Shown: positions 9,828 to 18,653 of the stretch, one piece after another | Layout of the letters: each line of letters opens with the position of its first letter | Numbering within the stretch: position 1 is the first letter of the stretch | Assembly (NCBI GenBank): GCA_013697585.1 | Contig: JACCWP010000227.1 | Location: 1 to 40,438 of the forward strand | DNA length: 40,438 nucleotides | From: Nocardioidaceae bacterium | GTDB taxonomy: Bacteria > Actinomycetota > Actinomycetes > Propionibacteriales > Nocardioidaceae | Direction of reading: 5' to 3' | The notes under the pieces: generated by a model | What the model was told of the DNA's origin: nothing | The model's database searches: none | The model's input: the letters and a program-made list of their open reading frames with translations, nothing else | Made by a program: the position numbers and the translations under genes

Positions 9828-10337
9828 GTGATCCACAAGCAACCCTTCGAGGCCGTCGTCGCGAGACACGCAGCCACCGTGCTTCGCGTTTGCCGCGCTG
9901 TGCTCGGACCCACCGACGCCGACGACGCCTGGTCGGAGACGTTCCTGTCGGCAATGCAGGCATTCCCCGACCTGCCAGCTGACGCCAACGTCGAGGCGTG
10001 GCTGGTGACCATTGCCCACCGCAAAGCCATCGACGTCACCCGCGCCACGTCACGCCGCGCGACACCGACCGCCGAACTGCGTGAGACCACGACCGAACCA
10101 GGTGCCGACCGCCGCGACCTCGACCTCACCGCTGCGCTCGCACAGTTGCCTGCCAAGCAGAAACAGGCCGTCGTCTATCACTATCTGGGCGGCCTGCCGT
10201 ACAGGGACGTCGCCGCCATCCTCGGTGGCAGCCCTGATTCGGCTCGACGCGCCGCTGCGGACGGCATCGCCACCCTGAGACTCACCTACCCCGGCGTCAA
10301 GCCAGGAACGGAGAACTTCGATGAACACGAGCGATGA
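9828..10337 (+). CDS. RNA polymerase sigma-70 family (ECF-like) sigma factor
   Basis: This 169-residue sigma factor has region 2 in the first half (FEAVVARHAATVLRVCRAVLG, then WSETFLSAMQAFPDL and AWLVTIAHRKAIDVTR). Region 4 is in the second half (DLTAALAQLPAKQKQAVVYH, then GLPYRDVAAILGGSPDSARR). No anti-sigma gene is next to it. Its 3' end overlaps the methyltransferase gene by 17 bases, so the two are translationally coupled. In actinomycetes this pairing of a small sigma factor with an Ogt-type enzyme is seen, which suggests it belongs to an alkylation response, but that is inference. The start is GTG at 9828; the 118 bases before it, after copA, hold no recognised gene. Confidence 0.85.
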   Translation: MIHKQPFEAVVARHAATVLRVCRAVLGPTDADDAWSETFLSAMQAFPDLPADANVEAWLVTIAHRKAIDVTRATSRRATPTAELRETTTEPGADRRDLDLTAALAQLPAKQKQAVVYHYLGGLPYRDVAAILGGSPDSARRAAADGIATLRLTYPGVKPGTENFDEHER

Positions 10338-10935
10338 CCTGGCCCGCGACCTGGCGCAGGCCTACGCAAGCACGCCAGAGCACCTGCGCCAGCTGCGCGA
10401 CCGGCTGGCCGGCACCGCCCGTGCACACGGCATCCTCGACGTGGCCTACCGCACCATCGACAGCCCGGTCGGCCCGCTGCTGCTCGCCGCGACAGACCTC
10501 GGGCTGGTCCGGGTCGCCTACGCCACCGAGGACCATGACGCGGTCCTGCAAGGCCTCTCGGACCAGATCAGCCCGCGCCTCCTGAACGCCCCCGCACGGC
10601 TGGACGCGATCACACACGAGCTGGCGGAGTACTTCGAAGGGCGCCGGCATCGCTTCGACGTCGCGCTGGACTGGCGCCTCTCGGCAGGCTTCCGCAGCAC
10701 CGTGCTCCACCGGCTGCCGGACATCGGCTACGGACAGACCGCCAGCTACGCCGCGGTAGCGCTGCTGGCCGGCAACCCGAAGGCCGTCCGCGCCGTCGGC
10801 AGCGCCTGCGCGAGCAACCCGCTGCCGCTCGTCGTGCCCTGCCACCGCGTGGTGCGTTCAGACGGCGCCATCGGCGGCTACATCGGCGGAACCGACGCCA
10901 AACGCACCCTGCTCGCCTTGGAGGCAACACCGTGA
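10321..10935 (+). CDS. ogt: Methylated-DNA--protein-cysteine methyltransferase
   Basis: This 204-residue suicide enzyme transfers the alkyl group of O6-alkylguanine (or O4-alkylthymine) in DNA to its own cysteine. The active-site motif PCHR is at 173-176 (acceptor Cys174), preceded by the wing and recognition helix YGQTASYAAVALLAGNPKAVRAVG. The DNA-binding C-terminal core is complete. The N-terminal about 40 residues (TSDDLARDLAQAYASTPEHLRQLRDRLAG) are an extra helical segment not needed for the core. The start is ATG at 10321, inside the sigma factor gene. No AdaA-type AraC domain is present. Confidence 0.93.
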   Translation: MNTSDDLARDLAQAYASTPEHLRQLRDRLAGTARAHGILDVAYRTIDSPVGPLLLAATDLGLVRVAYATEDHDAVLQGLSDQISPRLLNAPARLDAITHELAEYFEGRRHRFDVALDWRLSAGFRSTVLHRLPDIGYGQTASYAAVALLAGNPKAVRAVGSACASNPLPLVVPCHRVVRSDGAIGGYIGGTDAKRTLLALEATP

Positions 10936-11283
10936 CCACCAGCCGAGCCCGAGCGGCCACGTTGCTCGCCAGCGCCACGGCAGCCGCCTGACGCCCTGTC
11001 GCAAGACGCCCCGCGGCAGTTTCCAGGGCGCCGCCAAGCGATATCCGCAGCTCGACGCCTCGCCAGCCGAGCCGTCGTTCGCGAGAAGTGCGAGCCTGTC
11101 CTTGACACCCTGACGACGAAACTCGACCGAACGGCCGTGACCGTCCTGCCCGTTCGGACTAGTCCTGGAGCTCGGGCACGCGCCACCAGCGGCTGCGATC
11201 GGCGTCTGCCGGACTTCGCCTGCCAGGGTGGTGTCGGCCGCAGCCGCCGTCGACATGGTCAGATCCCGGAGGGAGGGCGACAC
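10936..11283. other. Gene-free stretch between ogt and the FUSC-like gene
   Basis: About 350 bases in which I can support no gene on either strand. All open frames here are antisense or out-of-frame extensions without recognisable sequence. Only a Shine-Dalgarno-like GGAGGGAGG at the right end, serving the next gene, stands out. Confidence 0.5.
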
Positions 11284-12405
11284 GTGAGACCCGCCGACGC
11301 CCGTGTCTGGGTCCGGGATCGCACCCGTGACCCGGTCGTCTGGGCCGCGCTGGTCCAGACGGCCAAGGCGGTCGCGGCCGCCGTGATCGCGTGGCTGCTC
11401 GCGGTTCACGTCTTCGACCTCGCGCAGCCGTTCCTCGCGCCGTGGTCGGCGCTGCTGGTGGTGCACGCAACCGCCTACCGCACGCTGTCGCGGGGCTTGC
11501 AACAGGTGCTGGCCACCGTGGTCGGGGTCCTTCTCGCCTTCGGCATCGGCGGACTGCTCGGCGTCGGCGCCTTCACGTTGACCCTGGTCCTCGCCGTGGC
11601 CCTGCTCTTGGGCAAGGCGAGACCCTGGCGCGACGAGGGGGTCACGGCTGCCACCACCGCCCTGGTCGTACTCCTCACCGGCTACAGCGACAACGGGGCC
11701 CAGCTGCTTGAGCGGCTCGCGGACACCGGGGTCGGCATCGCCGTCGGGCTGGTCGTGAACCTGATCGTCTGGGCACCGCTGCACGATCGCAGCGCGGCCC
11801 GCCGGGTGAACGTCATCGACGACAGGATCGGTGAGCTGCTCACCGACATCGCGCGCGGACTGCGCACGGGTGCCGACGACGATCTCATGGATGCTGCGAT
11901 CGAACGGACCCGCTGGCTCGACGAGCAGCTCGACGGCGCGTGGGCAGATGTGCGCCAAGCCCGTGAGAGTGGCCGCTTCAACCCTCGCCGGAGCGCTCGC
12001 AGTCGCGCCGGCTCCCGGCAGGAGTGGGAGGCCATCCTGCGCCGGCTCGAGCAGGCCATCGCCGAGATCCGCAGCATGGCGAGGACGCTCGGGCGAGCAG
12101 GGCAGGTCGAGGAGTGGGACCCGCGGTTCGGTGATCCGTGGCTGACCCTGCTCGAACGAACCGGCGAGGCCGTGACGGCGGCTGACCCCGTGGCGATCGC
12201 GGAGGTGAAGCGCCGCCTGCCCGCCTTCGCTGCCGGACTGGCAGACCAGCGCCCGCACGAGCCCGGGGGCGCGTTGACTTCCGGAGACCCGAGGTGGCCG
12301 CTGTACGGCGCGCTGCTGGTCAACCTGCGCAACATCACCGGGGCCATGGACGACGTGGCAGCCGCCCAACCCGTGACCACCCATACATCAGTCGGGGTGG
12401 TCTGA
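11284..12405 (+). CDS. Aromatic acid exporter (ArAE/FUSC-like) membrane protein
   Basis: This 373-residue protein has about six N-terminal membrane segments (VWAALVQTAKAVAAAVIAWLL, FLAPWSALLVVHATAYRTL, VLATVVGVLLAFGIGGLLG, FTLTLVLAVALLLG, TAATTALVVLLTGYSDN, GVGIAVGLVVNLIVWAPL) and then a long, charged, helical cytoplasmic half. This is the layout of one FUSC/ArAE module (YdgH/YqjA-like) implicated in export of aromatic acids or similar solutes; the substrate is not evident. The start is GTG at 11284 with GGAGGGAGG about nine bases upstream. An in-frame start at 11137 would add a non-hydrophobic, arginine-rich leader without family support, so it is rejected. The gene runs convergent to the desaturase. 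Confidence 0.8.
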   Translation: MRPADARVWVRDRTRDPVVWAALVQTAKAVAAAVIAWLLAVHVFDLAQPFLAPWSALLVVHATAYRTLSRGLQQVLATVVGVLLAFGIGGLLGVGAFTLTLVLAVALLLGKARPWRDEGVTAATTALVVLLTGYSDNGAQLLERLADTGVGIAVGLVVNLIVWAPLHDRSAARRVNVIDDRIGELLTDIARGLRTGADDDLMDAAIERTRWLDEQLDGAWADVRQARESGRFNPRRSARSRAGSRQEWEAILRRLEQAIAEIRSMARTLGRAGQVEEWDPRFGDPWLTLLERTGEAVTAADPVAIAEVKRRLPAFAAGLADQRPHEPGGALTSGDPRWPLYGALLVNLRNITGAMDDVAAAQPVTTHTSVGVV

Positions 12406-12425
12406 GCCGGGCGAACGTGAACAGC

Positions 12426-12445
12426 CGGCGGCGCAGCAGCCGCTG
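12426..12445. terminator. Hairpin between convergent genes
   Basis: CGGCGGC and GCCGCTG can pair (7 bp, one wobble) around GCAGCA in the 69-base gap between two converging genes. It is a plausible bidirectional terminator but short, and GC-rich DNA forms such stems by chance. Confidence 0.3.
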
Positions 12446-12474
12446 CTGGTCGGAGCCGGGTCGGACGGAGAGCG

Positions 12475-13554
12475 TCAGCCGCGCGGCCGGTAGGCCGATA
12501 CGAGTGGACACTGGAAGGTCTCCCGGGCACGCAGTCCCACCTGGTTCAGGTGACCGACAACGATCTTGTACGCGGCGAGCGGCCCGACTTCGGCGTAGGG
12601 CACGTTCTGGGCGTCACAGAACGGCTGTACGACTGCTTGCGCCCGGCGCAGGTTCGGACGCGGCATGCTGGGAAACAGGTGATGCTCGATCTGGTAGTTG
12701 AGGCCGCCCATGAGGAAGGTGACGAGGCGTCCACCCCTGACGTTTCGAGACGCGAGCACCTGGCGCTGCATGAAGTCGGGCCGGGCGCCTGCGGGGACCA
12801 CCGGCATCCCGGTGTGGTTGGGCGCGAACGAGCAGCCGAGGTAGAAGCCGAAGACCGCCAGCTGCACCCCTACGAACGCGGCGACCTTGCCGGGCGGCAG
12901 CAACCAGGCCAGCGCGACCAGGACGGTGCAGTGGCGCACCACCAGCAGGCTGAGCTCCAGCCACCTGCGCTTGACCGGCTCACGTACGAGTAGGACGCGC
13001 AGGCTCTGCAGGTGGAGGTTGAGCCCCTCGAGTAGCAGGAGCGGGAAAAAGAACCAACCCTGCTTGGTGGTGAGCCAGGCAGTGAGCTGGCTTCGTCGCG
13101 AGGTCGCTGCCTCGGAGGTGAAGGCCAGCGCCCCAGCCGCGATGTCCGGATCCCTGCCCTCCTGGTTGGGGGCGGCGTGGTGACGGGTGTGCTTGCGCGC
13201 CCACCAGGACGAGCTCAGCCCGGACACGGAGTTGGCCAGCAGAAGTGCCAGCCAGTCGTTGGCTGGCCCGGACCGAAACACCTGACGATGGGCAGCGTCG
13301 TGGCCGAAGAAACCGATCCGGGTCAGGACCAGCCCGAACGCCGCCGCAACGAGCAGCTGCAACCAGGAGTCACCCAACCGGACCGCGATGACGCCGAGGA
13401 CTACCAGCGCCCCCGCGAGCAGACACGCCTTCACGGCGTAGTAGCCGGGGCGCCGATCCATCAAACCGAGTGCCTGCACCTGACGAGACAACTCAGAATA
13501 GGCCGTCGGCTCACGCCGCTGGCCAGGTCGGCGCATCGTCTCGGCTGCGTCCAC
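12475..13554 (-). CDS. Acyl-lipid/acyl-CoA fatty acid desaturase
   Basis: This 359-residue integral membrane di-iron desaturase has the three histidine boxes of the DesA3/front-end family: HDAAH (85-89), HTRHH (122-126) and QIEHH (288-292). Four hydrophobic membrane stretches surround them (KACLLAGALVVLGVIAVRL, LLVAAAFGLVLTRIGFFG, GWFFFPLLLLEGLNL, VLVALAWLLPPGKVAAFVGV). The QxxHH third box places it with the linoleoyl-CoA/delta-6-like and mycobacterial DesA3 groups rather than the plain delta-9 group. It needs electrons from a ferredoxin or an oxidoreductase not seen beside it. The start is GTG at 13554 (GAGGTGAC just upstream); an in-frame ATG six codons later is also possible. The 213 bases upstream, to the GGDEF-EAL stop, carry no gene I can support. 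Confidence 0.9.
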   Translation of the reverse strand: MDAAETMRRPGQRREPTAYSELSRQVQALGLMDRRPGYYAVKACLLAGALVVLGVIAVRLGDSWLQLLVAAAFGLVLTRIGFFGHDAAHRQVFRSGPANDWLALLLANSVSGLSSSWWARKHTRHHAAPNQEGRDPDIAAGALAFTSEAATSRRSQLTAWLTTKQGWFFFPLLLLEGLNLHLQSLRVLLVREPVKRRWLELSLLVVRHCTVLVALAWLLPPGKVAAFVGVQLAVFGFYLGCSFAPNHTGMPVVPAGARPDFMQRQVLASRNVRGGRLVTFLMGGLNYQIEHHLFPSMPRPNLRRAQAVVQPFCDAQNVPYAEVGPLAAYKIVVGHLNQVGLRARETFQCPLVSAYRPRG

Positions 13555-13767
13555 GTCACCTCATCGGCTCAGGCCGGCCCAAGCCGATGCCCAGAGGGAC
13601 CCACCGTAACCGAGGCCCGCACGACGTGCGGACGTCAGGTGCGGGTACGGGTGCTGTCACGAGGTTCCAGCACCTATGGATAGTTGTCCCCTCAACGGTC
13701 CTTGCCCATCATCGGAGCAGTCCGGCCCGAGGTGAACGAGGGCGAGACCGATTTCGATGGCTACTTT

Positions 13768-15675
13768 CTAGCCATTGCTGATGCCCGCGCTTCGGTGGAG
13801 CGTGATTGGCAGCGTGCTCATCTGTCGTTGGAATCTGGTTGGTGCCCGCTGTGCGGCGAGCTGGGCGGTGAACTCGTCGTTGGACATGGGCTGGCCGAAG
13901 AAGAAGCCTTGCGCGTTCTCGCAGCCGATGGCGGTGATCGCCTCGCGCTGCTCCGCGGTCTCGACGCCTTCGGCGGTGACGCTGAGCCCCAGGACGTGGG
14001 CGAGATTGGTGACCGCGCCGATGATGACTGTCCCGAAGAGCTCGCGGCCGATGTCGGCGGTGAACCCTTGGTCGATCTTGATGATGTCGACGGGGAACTG
14101 ACGCAGGTAGCTCAGCGAGGAGTACCCGGTGCCGAAGTCGTCCAGGGCCAGTCGGACGCCGAGCTCCTTGAGGTCCGCGAGCACGGTGATGGCGCGGCCG
14201 GCGTCGTCGATGAAGATGCCTTCGGTCATCTCCAGCACCAGCGCAGCGGGGTCCATCGCGGTCCGGTCCAGGATCGCGGCGACGGTGCCGCTGAAGTCCC
14301 TGCCCATCAGCTGTTGCGCTGACACGTTGACCGATACGTCCAGCGGGGTGTCCGGGTGCGGCCGGGGCCAGCCCGCGCGGTCGCTGCACGCGCGCTCCAG
14401 GACCCAGGCGCCGATCTGGCTGATGAAGCCGTTTCGCTCGGCGACGTCGATCAACGTACGGGCAGGGATCGATCCGCGGGCGGGGTCGATCCACCGCAGC
14501 AGGGCCTCGACCCCGATGACGCGCCCGTCGACGGTGCGGACGATCGGCTGGTACACCAGGTCGAGCTTGTCGTGGACGAAGGCGTCCTTGAGATCCTGCG
14601 CCAAGGTGGGATGGTGTTCTTTGGTCTGCTGCGGTTCGCGGATGTCGAGGACGAAGTGGCGGCCGCGGCCATTGCGCTTCGCCTGGTACATGGCGGCGTC
14701 AGCGTTGTCGAGGAGCTGGTCGGACACCTCTTCGCCCAACCCGGCGTAGGCGAGTCCGACGCTGGCGGTCACGGCCATCTTTGGCTCCGCACCTTCGACG
14801 ACAAAGGGGACTGCGAAGGATTCCACCACCCGGGTGGCAAGCGTCTCGATGTCGGCGACCCCGCGCATGTCCTCGCACAGGAACACGAACTCGTCACCGT
14901 AGACGCGGGCGAGCGTGTCGCCCGGGCGGCTGAGGCTCGACAGGCGCTGAGCGACGGCGCAGAGGAGCTGGTCACCGACCCGGTGACCATGGGTGTCGTT
15001 CACGCGCTTGAAGTCGTCCAGGTCGATGAACAAGACGCCCACGTGAGCGTGCGAGCGTCGGGCGCGCAGGGCCGCGTGCTCGAGCCTCTGCTGCAGCAGG
15101 ACCCGGTTGGGCAGGCCCGTCAACGAGTCGTACAGGGAGCTGCGGCGGAAGCCGTCGGAGGCTTCGCGGGCCTCTTCGCGCGCCTGCGCGTTCAGCAGGT
15201 AGGCCGCCGCAACGTCGGCGAGGGTCTGCGCGGCCGCCAGGTCTCGTGGATTCAGCGGGCCCGGGGTGTCGCGGTAGAGGTCCAGCGCGCCGAGCCGGCC
15301 GTCGCCGTGGCGGAGCGGAAACGTGAACGCGGCGGCCAGCCCGGAGTCGGCCGCCAAGGGCGCGAACCGCGGGAACCGCTCGTCGGTCGCCACGTCCGGT
15401 ACAGCGACCGCCTGGCCGGTCTCGTAGGCAACCAGGCAAGGGCCCTGCCCGACCTCGGTCTGCAGCTGCTCGAACCTCAGCGCTGCGTCGTTGGAGGCCG
15501 CGACGTAGCGGGGAGCCAACCCAGGCGAGATCAGCGTGACTCCGGCACCGGTGACCGGCATGACATCCACGATCCGCTCGACGAGGTGGTCGAGGATTGC
15601 CTGGATCGGGAAGTCGGTCACCATGGTGCGCGCGAACTCGCTCAGCGCGGCAGACAGCTTGGCCTCTTGGACCAT
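13768..15675 (-). CDS. GAF-GGDEF-EAL cyclic-di-GMP signalling protein
   Basis: This 635-residue cytoplasmic protein has three domains. The first is an N-terminal GAF sensor (about 20-165; LVERIVDVMPVTGAGVTLI). The second is a GGDEF domain (about 175-345; DSLTGLPNR, FIDLDDFKRVNDTHGH). The third is an EAL phosphodiesterase domain (about 370-620; GVEALLRW with Glu390, EMTEGIF, LDDFGTGYSS, DIIKIDQGF, AEGVET). The GGDEF signature reads RVYGDEF (259-263), with Tyr in place of the first Gly, so cyclase activity is uncertain. The EAL residues look intact, so c-di-GMP breakdown is the safer prediction. The start is ATG at 15675; the frame stays open further upstream, but that part is antisense to a gntP remnant and resembles nothing. 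Confidence 0.92.
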   Translation of the reverse strand: MVQEAKLSAALSEFARTMVTDFPIQAILDHLVERIVDVMPVTGAGVTLISPGLAPRYVAASNDAALRFEQLQTEVGQGPCLVAYETGQAVAVPDVATDERFPRFAPLAADSGLAAAFTFPLRHGDGRLGALDLYRDTPGPLNPRDLAAAQTLADVAAAYLLNAQAREEAREASDGFRRSSLYDSLTGLPNRVLLQQRLEHAALRARRSHAHVGVLFIDLDDFKRVNDTHGHRVGDQLLCAVAQRLSSLSRPGDTLARVYGDEFVFLCEDMRGVADIETLATRVVESFAVPFVVEGAEPKMAVTASVGLAYAGLGEEVSDQLLDNADAAMYQAKRNGRGRHFVLDIREPQQTKEHHPTLAQDLKDAFVHDKLDLVYQPIVRTVDGRVIGVEALLRWIDPARGSIPARTLIDVAERNGFISQIGAWVLERACSDRAGWPRPHPDTPLDVSVNVSAQQLMGRDFSGTVAAILDRTAMDPAALVLEMTEGIFIDDAGRAITVLADLKELGVRLALDDFGTGYSSLSYLRQFPVDIIKIDQGFTADIGRELFGTVIIGAVTNLAHVLGLSVTAEGVETAEQREAITAIGCENAQGFFFGQPMSNDEFTAQLAAQRAPTRFQRQMSTLPITLHRSAGISNG

Positions 15676-15884
15676 CGGGTCGTCCCTACACTGAGCGGAG
15701 GAACCCACGAGGTCCGGGTGGGGCGCACTCCCGGTGCGTGAACGCAGAGTACCTGACCAGTCACACTTCCGACACGGCGTTCTCGGCGTGGCGCTCGTGC
15801 GGGCGGCCGGCAAGCGGCACCTGGCCGCACCTCTTGCGACGGGGTCGGGCGTGCGGCAGCGTGGCGCAGACGCTCGGGCCTGCG

Positions 15885-16304
15885 CGGCCGCCGTCGCCCT
15901 GCTGCTGGTGTTGATCATCAAGGTCAAGCTGCACGCATTCGTGGCGTTGGTTCTCGTCAGTACGCTGACTGCGCTCGCCGCGGGGATCCTCGTCGCCTTT
16001 GCCGCCATGCATGCGCTGGTGCCTCCGCACCCCGGGCCGGTCGCTGCTGCCGAGGCGCTCGACGCCGACATCGGCCTCACTCTTCTCATCGGCATCCCGG
16101 TGGCGATCGTTTCGTGGGATGTCGGTGTGCTGCTCGTGTCTCCGTTCATGGGAGACCGCGTGCACGTGGACATCCCAGAGTTCTTGATGCTGCTCGGCAA
16201 CACGACCGTCGAGTGCGCTCCCACGTTAACGAGTCGGGGTTCTGGCTGGTGAGCCGCTTTCTTGGGATGGACGAGAAGACGACGCTCAAGACCTGGACGG
16301 TGAT
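15885..16304 (+). pseudogene. Gluconate permease (GntP family) remnant with internal deletions
   Basis: GntP-family permeases are about 450 residues long. Here three family segments are joined with large parts missing. The first is the N-terminal helix (LLLVLIIKVKLHAFVALVLV, then STLTALAAGI). The second is the middle signature (AAMHALVPPHPGPVAAAEAL, then DADIGLTLLIGIPVAIVSWD). The third is the C-terminal HVNESGFWLVSRFLGMDEK with TTLKTWTVM, which is in a different frame from the first two. The protein then ends without the last helices. It cannot make a working transporter. The whole segment 15676-16384 holds no other gene. Confidence 0.82.
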
Positions 16305-16384
16305 GGGAGACAACTCTCGGCCTCACGGCGTTCGCCATCAGAGCGGCTCTGTGGGCTGTGGCTTGAGGCAGGTGTGCAGGCTGG

Positions 16385-17347
16385 CTACGACCCTCGGGCG
16401 CGCCCACCCCGACGGGAGCGACGCCGAACCTTGTCCAACGTGCGTGCCACCAGGTCTGTCAGGACCACCCGGACGCCGAGACCATGACCGCCACCGACGG
16501 CCTCTGCCTGCGGGAGCGGAGACAGCACATTTCCGTCACCCGTCGGCATTGGTCGTCGCGCCGTCGCGACCGCGCGGAACAACGGCCCGACGAGAACGTC
16601 GAAGAGGCCGGGTGTGAGGGCGAAGCCGAGGCGCATCAGTGGGTTGGCCGCCCCGATGTTCACCCGCTTGCGTGGCCTGTCCAGCACCTCCACCACGCGT
16701 GTCGCGACGTGCTCCGCAGAGTAGACGGGTGGCGGCGGGCGCCCGGCGTGGCCGAGGTAGTTGGCTGCCTGCTGATAGATCGGGGTGTCCACGCTCCCGA
16801 GGGACACGACGCACACCCTCACACCGGGGCGGTCGCGGTTGTCGAGCTGCAGGCAACGCCCGAGCGAGCGCAGCGCCCACTTGCTCACGGTGTACGCGGA
16901 CATGCCGGTGACGGCGATCTCGCCGATCACCGAGCCCAGCAGGACGATGGCGCCGGCGTTGCGCTCGCGCATGTCTGGCAGTACGGCCCGGGCGACGTTG
17001 GCTGCTCCCAGCACGTTGGTCTCGAGCACGCGGTCCCAGATGGCGGCCGGCACCTGGTCGAAGCGGCCGTAGGCAACCACGCTGGCACTGTGCACGACCG
17101 CGTCGATCGAACCGGTGGTCGCGTGGGTCGCCGCCACGACCTCCTGCAGGCCGGCAAGGTCGAGCACGTCGACCGGGTGCGTCGCGACGGATGCGGCACC
17201 TGCCAGGACGCACTCAGCCGCCGCATCCGCGAGCGGGCGGGGCGCCCTGGCGACCAGCACCAGGTGGTCTCTGCGGCGCGCCAGTCGTATGGCGGTTGCG
17301 CGGCCGATGCCGCTGGAGGCGCCGACCACCAAGACCACTCGGGTCAC
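16385..17347 (-). CDS. Short-chain dehydrogenase/reductase with C-terminal extension
   Basis: This 320-residue oxidoreductase of the classical SDR fold has the cofactor loop GASSGIG at 9-15 (VVLVVGASSGIGRATA) and the catalytic Ser139 (LLGSVIGE), Tyr152 and Lys156 (YTVSK). The region after about 225 (VATRVVEVLDRPRKRVNIGA, then a hydrophobic GFALTPGLFDVLVGPLF segment) resembles the membrane-associating C-terminus of SDR-b-type enzymes acting on lipid-like substrates. The tail is Arg-rich. The start is GTG at 17347, overlapping the stop of the upstream zinc alcohol dehydrogenase in GTGA, so the two are translationally coupled and likely act on related alcohol/carbonyl substrates. The substrate is unknown. 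Confidence 0.87.
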   Translation of the reverse strand: MTRVVLVVGASSGIGRATAIRLARRRDHLVLVARAPRPLADAAAECVLAGAASVATHPVDVLDLAGLQEVVAATHATTGSIDAVVHSASVVAYGRFDQVPAAIWDRVLETNVLGAANVARAVLPDMRERNAGAIVLLGSVIGEIAVTGMSAYTVSKWALRSLGRCLQLDNRDRPGVRVCVVSLGSVDTPIYQQAANYLGHAGRPPPPVYSAEHVATRVVEVLDRPRKRVNIGAANPLMRLGFALTPGLFDVLVGPLFRAVATARRPMPTGDGNVLSPLPQAEAVGGGHGLGVRVVLTDLVARTLDKVRRRSRRGGRARGS

Positions 17348-18522
17348 GGCTTGAGGACGACCTTGACGCAGCCGTCCTGCTTGTGCTGGAACATCGCGTA
17401 GCCGGACGGTGCCTCTGCGAGTGGGAGCCGGTGAGTGGCCAAGGACTCGAGGCCAAGTGGGTCGCCGTCCCCCAGCGCGACCGGGATGATCTCGTCTGTC
17501 CACCGCCGGACGTGGCACTGGCCCATCCGTAACTGCAGGCCCCGATCGAACATCTCCATCATCGGCATCGGATCCATCTCCCCGCCATAGACCCCGCTGA
17601 TCGAGACCGTGCCCCCACGCCGGCAGGCTTTGATGGCCGTGTGGAGCGCGTGCATCCGATCCACGGACACCTTGTCTGTGAGCGGCGCGGCCAACGCGTC
17701 GGGGAGCATGCCCACCACCGCGTGAGCCGTCTTGCCGATCGGGGAGCCGTGCGCCTCCATGCCGACTGCCTCGACGACCGAGTCGGGGCCCCGCCCCGTC
17801 GTCATGTCGACCAGCCGGTCGACGACGTCCGAGCCGGTGTCGATCGCCTCGATGCCGTGGGCCGTGGCCAGCGTCCGCCGCTCGGGCACTGGGTCGACGC
17901 CGATGACCCGTCCGACACCTTGGTGCACAGCGATCCGGCAGGCGAGCTGACCGACCGGCCCGAGGCCGAGCACGGCGAGGACCCCGCCGTCCGGGACGTC
18001 GGCATAGGCAACGGCCTGCCAGGCGGTGGGCAAGATGTCGGACAGATAGAGAACGCGCTCGTCATCGACGCCAGTTGGAACCCGCAGTGGCCCGAACTGC
18101 GCCTGCGGCACCCGCAGATACTCGGCCTGGCCGCCCGGGACCTGGCCGTAGAGCGACGTGTACCCGAACAGCGACGCCCCCTTGCCTTGCTCGCGATTCT
18201 GCGTGGTCTCGCACTGCGCGAACAGCTGGCGGGTGCACATCCAGCAAAACCCGCAGGAGATGTTGAACGGCACCACGACTCGGTCTCCCGGCGAGATGTG
18301 CGCGACCTCGGACCCCACCTCCTCCACGACACCCATGGACTCGTGGCCGAGGACGTCTCCGGGGCTCAGGAACGGGCCGAGGACCTCGTACAGGTGCAGG
18401 TCGGAGCCGCAGATCGCTGTCGACGTGACCCTGATGATCGCGTCGGTCGGATGCTCGATCCGGGGATCGGGCACGTCCTCCACGCGGACGTCTCGTTTGC
18501 CGTGCCAGGTCAGCGCCTTCAT
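17344..18522 (-). CDS. Zinc-dependent alcohol dehydrogenase (formaldehyde/threonine dehydrogenase-like)
   Basis: This 392-residue medium-chain dehydrogenase has the catalytic zinc ligands Cys38, His60 and Glu61 (CGSDLH, GHESMG) and the four-cysteine structural zinc lobe C90-C93-C96-C104 (SCGFCWMC, QC). Its NAD(P)-binding motif is LGLGPVGQLA. The insert around 105-125 (TTQNREQGKGASLFGYTSLY) and GGQAEYLRVP match the glutathione-independent formaldehyde dehydrogenase-like subgroup, in which the substrate varies. The start is ATG at 18522 with a GAAGGAAGC region upstream. It is the first gene of a two-gene unit with the SDR; the 131 bases upstream of it carry nothing clear. Confidence 0.92.
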   Translation of the reverse strand: MKALTWHGKRDVRVEDVPDPRIEHPTDAIIRVTSTAICGSDLHLYEVLGPFLSPGDVLGHESMGVVEEVGSEVAHISPGDRVVVPFNISCGFCWMCTRQLFAQCETTQNREQGKGASLFGYTSLYGQVPGGQAEYLRVPQAQFGPLRVPTGVDDERVLYLSDILPTAWQAVAYADVPDGGVLAVLGLGPVGQLACRIAVHQGVGRVIGVDPVPERRTLATAHGIEAIDTGSDVVDRLVDMTTGRGPDSVVEAVGMEAHGSPIGKTAHAVVGMLPDALAAPLTDKVSVDRMHALHTAIKACRRGGTVSISGVYGGEMDPMPMMEMFDRGLQLRMGQCHVRRWTDEIIPVALGDGDPLGLESLATHRLPLAEAPSGYAMFQHKQDGCVKVVLKP

Positions 18523-18653
18523 GAGCTTCCTTCGCGGTTCGTCGACGGGGCGGGAGGGGCGAACATGGATCCACGGCAGAGGTCCACAGTAGGTGGCGTC
18601 CGGCGGCGCGCACCTCGTGGTGGCCGTTGAGCCCGGGCAGGCGGGGCGGGCGC

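Noticed and set aside
13684-14322. 212-codon plus-strand frame at the 3' end of the GGDEF-EAL gene
   Set aside because: Most of it is antisense to the EAL domain and it matches nothing; the first about 30 codons are ordinary intergenic sequence.
15676-16407. Long upstream extension of the GGDEF-EAL frame (879 codons in total)
   Set aside because: The extension is antisense to the gntP remnant and unlike any domain; the GAF region begins right after the ATG at 15675.
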